Assembly: GCA_003550325.1 (NCBI GenBank)
Contig: QKWP01000105.1
Coordinates: 193,472 to 257,471, forward strand
Length of the DNA stretch: 64,000 nt
Direction: 5' to 3'
Source of the DNA: Gigaspora rosea
Taxonomy: Eukaryota > Glomeromycota > Glomeromycetes > Diversisporales > Gigasporaceae
Part shown: piece after piece, positions 10,111-22,389 of the stretch
Position numbering within the stretch: position 1 is the first letter of the stretch
Layout: each line of letters opens with the position of its first letter
Made by a program: the position numbers and the translations under genes
Notes under the pieces: model-generated
Databases searched by the model: none
Told to the model about the DNA's origin: nothing
The model's input: the letters and a program-made list of their open reading frames with translations, nothing else

Positions 10111-10730
10111 TTTTAAGGGTAGAAAGTATGTAGATCATTTTTATATAGTTTTTACAATTATTATAAAATGCATTTATGGTGTTTTACTATCATAGGTAAA
10201 TTAGATTTGCAAATCTGTATAACAAAAACAAAAAAATAAATTTTTACAAAACAAAAAATAAATTTTAATTACTTTAGGGTTAGGGTAAGGCCTGAGATTT
10301 TATTGGGGGCATTAGTATATACAAAATTTAGCAAGAAATTTTTTTTATTAGAGCCCCAAAGGTGGTTTTATAAGCAAAATTTTGCAATATGAATATTTTT
10401 TTAAAAAAATAAACAAAAAAACGAAAATTTTTGTTACATCTGATCTTAAATTTTAATTGGCTATTCTAATAGTTTTGTATAACATGGTATAAAACACTAT
10501 AGGTGCGTTTTAGTAAAATCCTAGGTATTTTAAAATTTTTATATAAAATTGACATATGCTACTAATAAAACTTTTTTAAATTATAACTAATTTTTATTAA
10601 AATTTTACAAAATATAAATAAACCAATTTATTTTTTTTTATAATTAACTAGGTGGTCCAGTTATATTTTATTGTAAAAACTATAGTTATATATGCAAATG
10701 CTATTACTACAGTTCGATTTACCAATTTAA
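10111..10730. repeat. Dispersed non-coding repeat, family W (part)
   Basis: 10255–10450 contains a short TTAGGGTTAGGG word followed by AAATTTAGCAAGAAATTTTT. The same order, with divergence, is found at 28345–28470 and, inverted, at 26080–26260. The TTAAGGGTAG word at 10114 matches the end of the element at 44563. No gene seen. Confidence 0.4.
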
Positions 10731-11330
10731 AACTAAAACTATAACTCGGCCAGTTACCATAGGCACTTAACCGTGACTTGCCAAGGATAGATATTATTTC
10801 ACCATATCCATTGTTTCTGATTGCCTCAAGATACGGCTTATCGACAGAGATCTACTAGCTTGTCTGTCCTATCTAATTTCTTTCAAACTTCTTTTATCTA
10901 GATCCTGGCAGATAAGTTAGATAACTACCATCTGCAACTAACAAGAAAAATAAAAAAAAAAACAAAGTATACAAAGGGGGTATAAGGGGAAAGTAAAAAA
11001 ATAAAAAATAAAAATTAGGAAAATTACATATCCTAAACGAAAAAACCTAAAGTAAATGGACAAGATGAAAAAAGCGAAAGAAAAAAAGTAGTTGAACATA
11101 CATAAGGTAAAAAGGGATAAATTGGTGAAGTTAACATAACAAAAATAAAAACTTTTTTATTTTAATATTAAAAAAGTTTTTATTTTTTGTATTAAACTTT
11201 ATATATGATTAATAATTATTTTATAAAAAAATTAGCCATATAACATCTTGTTTTAATATGATATTAAATGGATTATAAATTGTATCAAAAAGCTTAATTT
11301 TAGAGAGGTAGAGGTAATTTGGCGAATTTA
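10731..11330. other. Unassigned; GC-richer patch followed by A-rich sequence
   Basis: 10740–10945 is distinctly less AT-rich than its surroundings and runs into an A-rich stretch (10942–10970). This could be the 3' remnant of a retroposon, but no target duplication or homolog is visible here. A short perfect palindrome lies near 11148–11180. Confidence 0.25.
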
Positions 11331-11660
11331 TGGTATCTTGTGTGATCTAGTGCTAAAAATTGAATATATTTATATCATTCGATTCGTCTCGATTAGATAA
11401 ATCGAATAATAAAGCTTATTTGATTCTAATCACTGGATTACAAAATATCATCGATTATATGTTGCACAAAAATGATCCTTGTGGTCAATTTGACGAAGTG
11501 TAAACATAGCAAAGAATCGAAAATATCTTGTGACCCAGTGATCAGAACCAGGCGAGCTTGGTGCCATTCGATTTGTCTTATCGAGGCGAATCGAAAAGTA
11601 TAAAAATTATTCGATTCTGATCATTAGATAAAGTGATATTAAAATTCGCTAAATTACCTA
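11330..11660. repeat. Fold-back repeat with GATTCGTCTC-type palindromes
   Basis: Words such as CATTCGATTCGTCTCGATTA (11388) and CATTCGATTTGTCTTATCGA (11567) are each near-palindromic and set in inverted order. They belong to the dispersed group also seen at 20712–21310, 56930–57180 and 58200–58640. Confidence 0.5.
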
Positions 11661-11907
11661 TATTCATCAAATTAGCTCTTTTTACCTTATATTGTGAAAA
11701 AAAAAGAAAAAAAAACTATATAAAATTTCTTTGGGGTTCTTCTGAAAAAACTTCACATGCTATTCATTGTTTATTTTGTTTTCAAAACATATTATGACCT
11801 TGAATCTGAAATTGTAGGTGTCTTTCTAATTAGGACGAAGTAAACATTGCTGATCTTTTAAAAAGGGTACACTGAAATACTCACTTTTTGAATTTTTTAG
11901 GAAGCCA

Positions 11908-12240
11908 TTAACACCAAAGAAAATTTTCCAAACCTAAAAAAAGAGTAAGAGTTATGCTATACAGAATAAAATATCTAACCAGGCCTTTGCTTCTATATTC
12001 ATATCTACAGGGCTTAACAAAACTCCAAAGTTGTTTTACTACGTTTTTACTTAATAGTACCAAAGTCTGCCAATGTGCTTTGCTTAAAAGTTTGCATATT
12101 TTTTTCATCTCTATTTCATAGTGCAGAACATCTAGTGAATGGTCTTTGTACCCAACAGCAGCTTGGTGAAGTTTTATTGTATTAAATATGTTAACTGTAT
12201 AGTTTTCTGTAGTTCGATTTTTGTGGAAAGTTTGGTACAA
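11908..12240 (-). CDS. Hypothetical protein fragment
   Basis: A 110-codon open frame on the minus strand, from an ATG at 12240, in a patch less AT-rich than its flanks. It has charged and helical stretches (EIEMKKICKLLSKAHWQTLV) and an aromatic, hydrophobic C-terminus (YFILYSITLTLFLGLENFLW) that could be one membrane segment. I recognise no domain. The frame is broken by a stop after WC, although similar sequence composition continues to about 11800, so it may be a decayed transposon or gene fragment. Confidence 0.3.
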   Translation of the reverse strand: MYQTFHKNRTTENYTVNIFNTIKLHQAAVGYKDHSLDVLHYEIEMKKICKLLSKAHWQTLVLLSKNVVKQLWSFVKPCRYEYRSKGLVRYFILYSITLTLFLGLENFLWC

Positions 12241-12259
12241 GGGATCATTAAAAAGAGTT

Positions 12260-12740
12260 GATCTGAATAAACCAATTTATTTATTATAGTAAAATTTTGA
12301 ACTATTATTATATTTTAAAAAAATATACTTGTATATATCATAAAGTTTTTTTGGGTTGGCAAAAATTTTCTGGGCTGCACAAAATTGCTAATGCTGATTG
12401 GTCAATTTACATAAATTTATAAGTTAGTTTTGTTACTAAATTTTAATACCCAATCTTTAAAATTTTATATCTTACTGATTTTACTATTATTAAAATTAAA
12501 AAAATCTGCTCTACAAATTTGGCTTAAAATATAATTAGTTTACTTATTATAATTTTTCATAAAATTAAATATAAAAAAAATTTACTATTAAGTTTATATA
12601 TAATTTTAAAATAGTATCCTCTATCTTTAAAATTTTATATATTAGATGTATAATTTTTAATTTTGATTAAAAAGTCAAATTTAAGCATCTTTTCTCCAAA
12701 TTTCAAGTAAAATAAAAAAAGTTTTGCCAATTTAATGTAT
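12260..12740. other. AT-rich, no gene seen
   Basis: Only low-complexity AT-rich sequence. Parts (near 12600–12720) resemble 14560–14640 and 17640–17710, that is, the flank of the family X repeat. Confidence 0.3.
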
Positions 12741-13081
12741 TTTTAGGTGTTGAACAAGTCTACCTAATATATGAAATTAGAATTAATTAGTAAATTTAAG
12801 AATTTATAGAATTTTATTCTGTTAATAAAATTCTATAAAATCTTATAATACACAAATTTTTATTAATGAATTCTAACTTTATGCACTAAATAAAATTGTT
12901 TAGCATTTAAAATATATCAAATTGGTATAATTATTTTTGATTTTACTTAAAATTTAGAAAATAGATATAGTACAAGAAACCTATACTAGACAATAAATAG
13001 TATAACTTTAAAATGCATCAACTTTTGTAAAGACAATATTTTTAAAAGATATTTGGCAAATTTGTAGAGCTTATTATAATT
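12740..13081. repeat. Family X repeat and flank
   Basis: Inverted arms near 12750 and 12890 (AACAAGTCTACCTAATATAT against its diverged complement). The flank continues with AAAATGCATCAACTTTT, repeated at about 14400, showing a longer repeat unit interrupted by the retroposon at 13095. Confidence 0.5.
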
Positions 13082-13094
13082 AACAAAGTTACTA

Positions 13095-14288
13095 CCACTC
13101 TTCATTTCAACTCTTTTCAACGATCCCTCGTACCAAAAATTTCAATAACACCGACCTATGAAAACTTTCCATTTAACACATAAAATAGTAAATTGGCTCT
13201 ATCAAATAAAGCCTGCAGTGAGCGGCACTTGTCATTTAGAGGTAAAGTTTATAGACTACCTGCCGACAAGCTTAGAGTTTATCACTCACCGTTAGTGGGC
13301 CTCTGTCTGACACTACCGAGCAAAGAAGTAGTGGGCAATGACCTAGAGTTTAGTTTTGAGATGTGTTATTATGTTAAGTGTAATACCTACCAACTCTCTT
13401 ATATTTGGTACTCTTTGGGCTTCTTTTCGTCACTTCTTGAAACTTTACGAAATTTTGACAAAAAGTGGGAAATTTAGCTTACCCCCTTCAAAAGATTAGC
13501 ATTGTTTACTCTGCCCGAATTGGGATAATGGCTACCATATTGGGTTAAGTCAGGAGCACATTTCAGATTGGCTGAAACAAACAATGAATGATAAGGACAC
13601 TGGACATGTAGGAGCCGAACCGAAATGAAATTTCTTCTGACGCATCCTCTCGAAATGGCGTATTTTGGTTATCTTTCTATCGTTTCTTTACTTTTGTAAA
13701 TATAGTACTTGGGTAAAGCTATATGCTTTATACAGTCTATATAATTTTTAAAATTAGTTTTTATGAACGATGTCAATTTTATTTTCTTTTCTTTGTCTTT
13801 TTTGTCTATGTTTCTTTTTGGTTTTTGTTTACTTTGTTTATTTTGGATGTTGTGTAGGTTTTGTAGTAATACCCCCTTTATATCTTCTTTTGTTTTCTTA
13901 AAAAAATTTTTTTTTGTTCGTATGGATTTGGAGGAAATATTCCTTGTCCTAGAGGCTAGGTAAGAAAGATTAAAGGAAGTTAGTAATGTTAACAAGCCTT
14001 CTTGAAATGTTAAAGGAAAAGAGAAGATAGGAAGGTAATTGCTAGCTTGTCATAAAAAGGGGAAGACCTTTTTATTTTGGCTTTAAGTAGCTAGATAAGC
14101 TATCTGTTCCAATACCATATGGTATCGAAGCAGTGCGGTAGTTCACATTTAGGTATCCGGGTACTTAGGTACCGACTGGATGGCCGGATAATGCTAAACT
14201 TAGTATTAGGTAGTGCTATGTAGGTACAATAGTAAATACAAGTATCTTAATAAAGTATTAGCGTGGCTACTCAAGGTTAAAAAAAAAA
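13095..14288 (+). mobile_element. Retroposed sequence with A-tail and 13-bp target duplication
   Basis: The direct repeat AACAAAGTTACTA flanks it at 13082–13094 and 14289–14301, and the plus strand ends in an A-run preceded by AATAAAG about 30 bases upstream. It is much less AT-rich than its surroundings. I see no tRNA-like head. A 95-codon open frame (13193–13477, no ATG) has no recognisable domain. It may be a SINE or LINE derivative, or a processed copy of a host RNA. Confidence 0.7.
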
Positions 14289-14301
14289 AACAAAGTTACT
14301 A

Positions 14302-14801
14302 GTCAGATTTTTAAAATACTGCTTTTATAAAAAGTTATAGCACTTTAAAGTTAGTTAAAATTGAAACATAGTAATTATATAAAAACAATAGTAATCTTTA
14401 AAATGCATCAACTTTTTATAGAGAAGGTTTTTCAAAAAAATATTTGGCAAATTTTAGAACTAATATTGCTTTACAAAATTACTAGTCAGTTTTTTTAAAA
14501 AACCTCCTATACAAAAAATTATAGTGATTTAAAAATTGAAACATGTTGAGTATAGGCTTCTTGCACTATTTATAATTTTGGATTTTTGATCAAAAAAGTC
14601 AAATTTAAGCATCTTTTCTTCAAACTAAATAAAATAAAAACAACATTGCTAATTTAATATATGTTTAGATGCTAAACAAGTTTACTTAGTACATTAAATT
14701 AGATAGAATTAATTAATAAAATTTTGTAAATAAGAAGAGTTTATAGAATTTTATTAATAAAATTTTATAAAATCTTATGATTCACAAAATTTTACTAATT
14801 A
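14302..14801. repeat. Family X repeat, left part
   Basis: Continuation of the repeat in which the retroposon and the TA transposon are inserted. The left arm with AACAAGTTTACTTAGTAC (14673) has its partner at about 17575–17600, beyond the inserted transposon. Confidence 0.5.
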
Positions 14802-17562
14802 CCGTAAACTGCTGTATAAACAACCCGGGTCTGTTACATTTTACTCATTTTAAAACTATTAATAGACCTCCAGGTCTCTTGTATGGGTACAGGTCTGATA
14901 GCTAGAAAATTTATATATCAAAATTTATATAAAGGTTTATATCTAATGTGTAAATATAATCTTTTAGTGGTAGAATTAATTTTACAAACAGCACATACTA
15001 TATTTTTTGCTGTAATTGTGTTGAGCCATAATGCTGCAATGCTGATGCATTATGTACGTTACAAGGCTTTATAAACACGATTTTTAATTAAAAAATTTGT
15101 TGTAGCACAGTAGATGACAAATATAAAAAGCAAACAAACATTAAAGAGCTAAAGAAGTGTGGATTTCAACAGTATATTTGTGAAAATTTAGACAAAAATA
15201 TGATGAAATGGATCTTGCACTTAATACATAAATTCTGATAAATTTATAAAAGAAGTGGTTTTTAATAGTATTAAATAAGTATTACAAAGTGGGTGTGGTG
15301 ACTTAGGGAAGTTGGTAAGTTGTCACCCCCAAGTGGCAGGTCTTGAGTTCAAATCCCACTGGCGACGCTTTTGAAAAAATAGACCTGTGTTCTGGTAACT
15401 GTTTCTTGTCGATCAGTTGGGTACATCACCTGTAGTCCTTGGTTACTATCTTGAATGGGAGCTTTCGGGCGAAGTTGTGTCTCGTTACACAGACAAATCC
15501 AAAGAACCAGAGAAACAGAAACCCATTTGGCAAGTCCCGAGTAAGGAAGTAGCTCTGATTTTTGATGGTGCTACCAAAATTGAAATTTGGACCAAAACCG
15601 GAGAACCGGACGTTGTCCTTGGGGACAAGGTCTACCAACCTGGCCGCCGGAGTCACACCAGAGGAAAAGGACCCATGCTGAGGAATTGGGGACCAAGGGG
15701 AGAAAAACCATAATGGCACCTAATGCCGGGTAGATCAACCCTTCCGGGCCAACTGGATTGGAAGTCTGGGATATACTGGTGAAGGACCGGAAGAAAATGA
15801 TGGTGGGTGCCGGGGTTGGAGTGAACCTTACAAGGGCAGTAGTAGGTAATGGTAGCAGTTGCAGGGTACCCCTCTGACTGCAAGTTGTTTGCCTCGGTGA
15901 ATGCGTAAGTTACCGAAAGTGTAGGTGAATACTTGTGGGGGACAGGTATCGCTCTACCAGGTTTACCACAGGGGCAAATGCCCTCCAATAGGTGTTTGGC
16001 TAAAGCCTCAGGGTACTTTTAACAGCAAATTACCTTGTGAAAGGGTATATTGGAAGGAACATTGAACATGGGTAGAAGCCAGAGAGTTTAAAATAGGCAA
16101 TCCCCTAGTTGGGTTGCAGGTATGGCATCTAGTGTAGAACCTTCGGGCGGACTACTTAAATTAGACAACCAAAAGTTGTACATGTAGCTAGTTGTACTCT
16201 CGTTATACAAATGTAATATGTGGCACAGTCATATTGACCGGGCCAACCCGCTTGTACCAATAAAGTGCTAGGGTACCTAAGTGGTCACCTTAATATTAAA
16301 AAAAAATAAAAATAAAAAAAATAAGTATTACAAAATTAAATCTATAAATAAAATGGTTTTTTAGCATTAATGAATTTTTTTTATTAATTTATAAAAAAAC
16401 TTGTAATCGATATTCATTTTCTATCTTTAAATTAACAATTATTAAATATTAAATAATAAAATATAATTAATATTTAAACTATAATTTTGCAATATAGAAA
16501 GTGTAACTTTGTTATTTATTATTTGCTTTAATAATTCTAATTTATTCTTTCTTTTTTATCTATCTAATTTAATTTTTACTTACCATTCGCTATAACCTAT
16601 TTACTTTAATTTATCTAATTTAATTTTTACTCACATAATCTATTCTTGATCTTATTTAATATATCTGATTACCATAATGCTACATAACACTCTAAAAAAA
16701 AAATTATTATATATTACAGTATAAAAAAAAGAACTAAACCTCTAAACCTTCATATTTATAACTATACAAATATGTACAACAGAATTCTTATAAGAATTAT
16801 TATTCTTAACGAATTTCGATTATGATACAATACTTTTTTTTCTCTTATATTATACAAGTTTAAATTTCAGATCTCTTCATTTTGGTCTTGAAAGTGCATT
16901 CTTATGAGCAAAATTAAGCTTCGATACTGATTAAAAAATACACTCATAAAAGCGACTTCCAGGTTTTCAATTCAATAGCTGAGTAACCAGGAGGAAGCAA
17001 AACCCCTAAATCAGTGCTATGTTGCCAGACCTAAAGAAATTAATGAAAACTTTACTTATATGTTAAAAGCATCGTCTAAAATACAAGGTTCAATATATTA
17101 GCTGCTTGAGTAATACTTTGAAAAAACCCTCCAAAAAAAAGCTATAAACCTAATTCTGTTACACCCATTAATATAATTTTGATAGAGAAAACTACAAAAA
17201 GGTAGAAACCATTGCAAAACTTGAAAATAAAAAGCCAGATAAAATAATAATGCCTTCTGGTTCTAGGGGTCGTAACTAAAATGTATGTTCTCAATAGTTT
17301 ATTAATAAAGAACGATAGATGTATAAATAGCATATAATGAATCACAAGACATATTTATTTATATTATCTGAACACAGTATTATACCTGGTCTTTTAATGC
17401 ATATTTATTCTGATTTGTATACCTGGATCTTCTAATATTTTATTCCTATTTGTATACCTGGGTCTTTTACATTTTATCGAAAATTGATACCACACTATAG
17501 ACCCGGGTCTAATTCATAAAGAGTCTAATATGTGGAGAAATTGTTTATATGGCAGTTTATGG
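14802..17562. mobile_element. TA-flanked TIR transposon, disrupted by a SINE
   Basis: The inverted ends CCGTAAACTGCTGTATAAAC (14802) and the complement of GTTTATATGGCAGTTTATGG (ending 17562) are about 85% matched and flanked by TA (14800–14801 and 17563–17564). A second inverted pair, CCCGGGTCT (about 14826 and 17503), lies inside. Comparison with the intact family X copy at 9790 shows that exactly one TA is duplicated. Without the SINE the element is about 1.7 kb. No transposase motif is recognisable, although 14883–15074 and the minus strand near 16860–17000 have short open frames. Confidence 0.7.
15289..16318 (+). mobile_element. tRNA-headed SINE copy C, full length
   Basis: The tRNA-like head is at about 15291–15370 (A-box-like GACTTAGGGAAGTTGG, B-box GAGTTCAAATCCC). 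The body is about 950 bp and the 3' end is CAATAAAG, then CACCTTAATATT and an A-rich tail. Target duplication AAATAAGTATTACAAA is at 15273–15288 and 16319–16334. The 98-codon open frame at 15417 and the opposite-strand frames are not conserved as proteins in the other copies. Confidence 0.85.
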
Positions 17563-17910
17563 TAATTCTAACTTAATATAGTAAGTAAACTTGTTTAGCA
17601 TCTAAAAATATATTAAATTGGTAGTATTGTTTCTATTTCACTTAAGTTTAAAAAAAAATGCTTAAATTTGACTTTTTAAATCAAAAATCCAAAATTATCT
17701 ATTCTTTAAATTTTAAATAAAATAAAATAATTATGCTAATTTGATATATTTTTAGATGCTAAAAGTTTACTTAGTGTAAATCATTTTCAGAAATTAATAT
17801 AAAATAAAATTTTATATTTTTAATTATTATTATTAAAAATTTTATTTAGTTATTTTGATTAGCTAATAATACTATATTAAATAGTATCTGATAATCTCTC
17901 TAACCTTCTT
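17563..17910. repeat. Family X repeat, right part
   Basis: This is the partner half of 14665–14801, displaced by the TA transposon. It contains CTTAATATAGTAAGTAAACT and downstream flank sequence shared with 12900–12960. Confidence 0.5.
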
Positions 17911-17919
17911 TCTCTAAAA

Positions 17920-18985
17920 AATCAGGTAATAAATATCTCTAGAACCCCAGACATCTAGTATAGAGGTCATACTTGTTTTTTTTTGCAAAAACCCCTGAAA
18001 TTTGAAAAGCCAAAAATAGTTTTTGCCAATTATCTTGGCATCTAGTGGACCAATTTGAACAAAGTTTTTTTTTAAAATGAAGCTCTTAGTGAGGTGCATC
18101 TAACAAAAAAAAATTCACTCAATTCTGATCACTAGATCAAAAGTTATTTAAACAAATATATTTTGTCATTTTCAGCAAATTGGACCAAAATTGACTAAAA
18201 TCCGGTTATAACCTATATGAGAGATGTCTTGGGTCCTATGTCTCTACCCTTAGTATTCAATTTATAATTAAAAAAAAGAGCAGTAGTAAACAAGTATCAA
18301 AATTTTTGTTTATTTCAAATAGTAATCAATAAAAACCCCCAGATTTTTAAATATTATTAATTTATGATTTATATAGGAACCAGTGAAATTAACTAATAGA
18401 TTTTGGAGAAATATAGAACTCCAGACATCTCTCATATAGATTATAACTAGATTTTGGCCAATTTTTATCTAATTAAAACCCCAGATATCTAGTACAGAGG
18501 TCATACTTTATTTTTTTTTTTAGCAAAAATCCCTAAAATTTAAAAAGCAAAAAAACAGTTTTTGGCAATTATCTTGGTATCTAGAAGTCTAATTTGAATA
18601 AACTTTTTTTAAAAATGAAGCCTTTAGTAAGGTGCATCTAACTAAAAAAGTTTATTTAATTATGATCACTGGATTACAAGTTATTTAAGTAAATATAGTT
18701 TTGTTATTTTTAGCAAATTAGGTCAAAATTGGCCAAAATCCAGTTATAATCTATATGAAAGATATCTGGGGACCTATCTAATTTGCTAAAAATAATAAAA
18801 CTATATTTAGAATTGAACGAACTTTTTTTTGTTAGATGTGTCTTACTAAGAGCTTTATTTTAAAAAAAAGTTCATTCAAATTGGACCACTAGATGCCAAG
18901 ATAATTGCCAAAAACTGTTTTTTTGCTTCTCAAATTTTAGAGGTTTTTGCAAAAAATAAAATATACCTTTGTCCTGATGTTCAGG
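17920..18985. repeat. Compound repeat: two direct units and one inverted unit
   Basis: The units at about 17930–18240 and 18475–18780 are direct repeats (CCCCAGA-ATCTAGTA, then CAATTATCTTGG-ATCTAG). 18780–18985 is an inverted, shorter unit (AGATGCCAAGATAATTGCC). AAGACAT or AGATATCT words recur at unit ends. No gene. It is probably a fold-back element. Confidence 0.6.
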
Positions 18986-18989
18986 TTCT

Positions 18990-20710
18990 AGAAATATTTG
19001 CAGATTATTTATAAAAGAAATAAAAAACTATAAATTTTACTTTATATATAACCTGGTTCAAATTAAGTACAATTAATTACATGATACTAGGACAATCAAG
19101 TATTGGATTTTTTTTTGCAAGTTTATTTATTATAAAAACTTTATATTAGAAAAATGCTAAATTCTGCTTTTTAAAATCCTACTTTTTTTTGTGATTTAGA
19201 TATATTATCTATAGACTTTTATTAATTATTGTCATTAATTTTTACTTGTACTGTTTTTTGCTTTGTTGTATTATATATTTTGCTATCCAATTTTAAATAA
19301 TTGCCATTTTTGAAATATCGCTTTTTTCTAAATTACTTAGTTTCACCAATTCTGTTATACTATACCTATTATCTATTACTTTTATTAGTATTACTCACTA
19401 AAAAATACTTTTTCAAATAAGCTATTACATGTTTACTAATTCTTTTATTTACTCTTTTTTTTCAAATTTGCTTTTTCTTTAGTATCCATCTTAATGTAAT
19501 TGGAAATTCTATATGCATGCTTTTTATTAGTGTATGCTATACAACTTTATAAGTCTATATTAAATATAAAAATTATAACAATAAGTGAATTTAATATTAT
19601 TTGCTCTTTTTATTTGGGTTTTGTAGTTGATCAGTTGCCAAGTGATTATAAACAACTTCTAACAATATATATTTAATTTGAATTCTTATAAATTATAGAA
19701 ATATAGCATTCTTGATATAGGGTAAAGATTTTTTTCTCAATCTGATGACTTCACTGTTACAAGAATGATTTGTAATAATCAAATAGTACTATTTTATAAA
19801 TCTAATTTATATAATAATATAATGCACTATAGAGATTTGAAGATTATATATTAAGAAACTTGGTGATTTAGTTTTTGTTAGTTTTTTTTTAGTTTTTCTA
19901 ATTTTACAAGTGAAAAATTGGTCCATTTACTAATATTTGGTATAGCATATACTTGAATATATTCTGTATAATTACTATTATATAGCTATTTCTATGAAAA
20001 CCAATTTGAGTTGTTTAGTAAGATATTCATTTATTTTTTATTTAAAGCTAATAAAAAAATTAATCTATCTGATATTTTAAATTTCATATATTTTTTTTAC
20101 CTTTAGTATGCTCTGGCTCTAAATGAACTACTAATATTTCATAAATTCTTTTGATCACTAATTCAATATCTGATCCTTGTATAATATCAAATCCTAAATA
20201 AATATGACAGCTAATTGCATATAAAATCTAAAATTATTCAAATAATAAAATTAATTTAATTTAATGCATCTAAACTAAAACTATTCTAGAAGCAACCCAA
20301 GAAAAAAAATATATAGTAAGTTAAACCTGTACATAATAAGAATTAATCATCATTTTAGCCTCTTTAGCTTTAAGAAATATTCATTTTTTAATATGAATAT
20401 TGTACTATTCTTTCTTCCATTATCTATAATCATTATTAAACCTGCATTGTAATAATAGAGCCTATTATTTGATAAAAAAGAAACTCATTTAGGCTAAAGA
20501 TTAAGTTTAGTAATTGTAGCATGTAATAAGAAAGCTTTAAATTAGGCATTTTGAAGAAATTAGTTAACCAATAATCAAAAGTACAAATTTGAAAACTATT
20601 AGACAGACAAGTATATATTAGCACCAAATGCAATGACCATTATTTTTTTTAAAAAAAGTCTTGCTTTGTTTCACATATACTTTTTGGTAGAACTTTCATT
20701 TTATAATTTA
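18990..20710. other. AT-rich, no gene seen
   Basis: Short open frames (for example 20436–20633 minus) are composition-driven. I see no motif, repeat family member or RNA gene I can support. Confidence 0.3.
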
Positions 20711-20711
20711 C

Positions 20712-21310
20712 AACAATTAAGATAAGTATGGGTATTGTGGCGGAGTTAAGAGAATTTTAGTATAACTCTGGATCTATTGGTCCAAATTGAATGATTTTGG
20801 TACCATTCGATTCGTCTTGATGAAACGAATCGAATAGTACCAAAATCGTTCAATTTGGATTACAGGATCACAAGTTATTTACAATCATATGTTACATGAA
20901 ATTGGAAGGGTATTGTAGTGGATATGGATATTGTGGCAGAATTTGCAATAATTTGTGACCTATTGGTCCAATACTAGTCCAATCTAAACGATTTATATAA
21001 CATTGAATCGTCTTATCGAGACGATTCGAATGGCACAAAAATCGTTTAATTTCGATCACTGGGTCACAAGATATTGGCGTTAGAATAGTGTCCGAATATA
21101 ATATATTAGGGGTTTTTTTAACAAATTTGATTTAAACATTCAAACACCAATATCTTATGACCCAGTGATCGTAGTCAAACGATTTTTATACCATTCGAAT
21201 CGTCTCGATGAGACGATTCAAATGGTACAAAAATCGTTTAGTTTGGGTAAATGGGTCACGAGATATAGCAGATCTACCACAATACCCATATCCATCACAA
21301 TACCCATAAT
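20712..21310. repeat. Fold-back repeat with GATTCGTCTC-type palindromes
   Basis: The outer arms are GTATGGGTATTGTGGCGG (20726) against CCACAATACCCATATCC (about 21278). Three internal near-palindromes of the form ATTCGTCTYGATGAGACGAAT occur near 20815, 21010 and 21190, each followed by ATCACTGGGTCACAAGATAT-like sequence. No ORF. Confidence 0.65.
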
Positions 21311-22154
21311 TACTTTATAGTACTGTTTTTATTAAGTTTACTTAAATTTGCATTAAATTGTATATTTAAATAAGTTTTTATTGTTTGGTATGCCAAATAG
21401 TATAAAGTATTCTTGTAGTTCTTTTAATTTTATATGAATATTAGATAGTGTATAGTCTTGAATTTGTCTAAATAAATTAAAAAAAAAACTACAAAAATTA
21501 CAGATTAATTTATACAATTCTGAACAGATACCAAAAGCATAAAGCATGCAATGATTAATACAGATATTATATTTTGTATAATCTAAAGAATTGACTTTTA
21601 ATTCATTCTTATAATCTTTTTTTAAATATCTTTGTAGGTTATTGCATTTGGATAATAACTGTTCCTTAGTTAATTATAATATTAAAGATAATTACATATT
21701 AGAATTCAAATATTTTAAATACTCTTCAATATACAATAGAATAATTTGTAGACATTTATGTTTGTGAAATTATATCATATTTGCATATAATAATGTGCAT
21801 ACATATTATTTCAAAATAATTCAAAATATCACACATGTGAATCCTGATATAATGTGTATTGTCTTAAAATAATGCACAAATACATATTATATTACATACA
21901 AATATAGAATAAATTAGAATAACATTTAAAGAAACCAATTAAAATATTGAATTTATATCTGAAAATCCAAGTCTGTATAGTATTGTATTAGTATTCTAAG
22001 CCAATTACAAATCAAACAAAAACTATCATTATATATCTTGGCCCCCTCATAAATATTTATAAAATATTGTTCTTTTAACACTGTTAGAATATTTTTCTTG
22101 AAATTGCTTCCATAATGCTTCTATATTATTCTTTAAATAATTTACAAATAATCT
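21311..22154. other. AT-rich, no gene seen
   Basis: No supported coding region. The minus-strand frames at 21353–21547 and 22047–22382 are short, and the latter runs into a minisatellite. Confidence 0.3.
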
Positions 22155-22258
22155 AGTAGTACTAAAGATGCGAACTTTTCTCAAATCAGGAATAACTACC
22201 TTTATAAAAATAATACAGCAATACGTCACATTTGACATAGACGTAATAAGTGACGTAT

Positions 22259-22353
22259 GCCGTGAATAATGCCATATGCCGTGAATAATGCCGTATGCCA
22301 TGAATAATGCCGTATGCCGTGAATAATGCCGTATGCCGTAAATAATGCCGTAT
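22259..22353. repeat. 19-bp minisatellite, five units
   Basis: Five near-identical 19-base units of the form GCCGTGAATAATGCCGTAT, with a degenerate sixth after them. The apparent minus-strand peptide repeat (HYSRHTA-type) is only its translation. Confidence 0.85.
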
Positions 22354-22389
22354 GCCATATGCTGTATGCTGCTATATACCACCCGTATA

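Noticed and set aside
10270..10290. Telomeric repeat (TTAGGG)
   Set aside because: At most two units, embedded in a dispersed repeat also found at 26231 and 28345.
13763..13963. Plus-strand ORF rich in Phe and Leu
   Set aside because: T-rich composition inside a retroposon; the opposite-strand frame is equally open.
15291..15370. Functional tRNA gene
   Set aside because: The B-box and part of the A-box are present, but no full cloverleaf could be paired; it is a SINE head.
15417..15988. Open frames in SINE C
   Set aside because: Same reason: frames differ between copies, and the matching region of copy D is interrupted.
22047..22382. 111-codon minus-strand ORF
   Set aside because: Half of it is translation of the 19-bp minisatellite; the rest has no recognisable domain.
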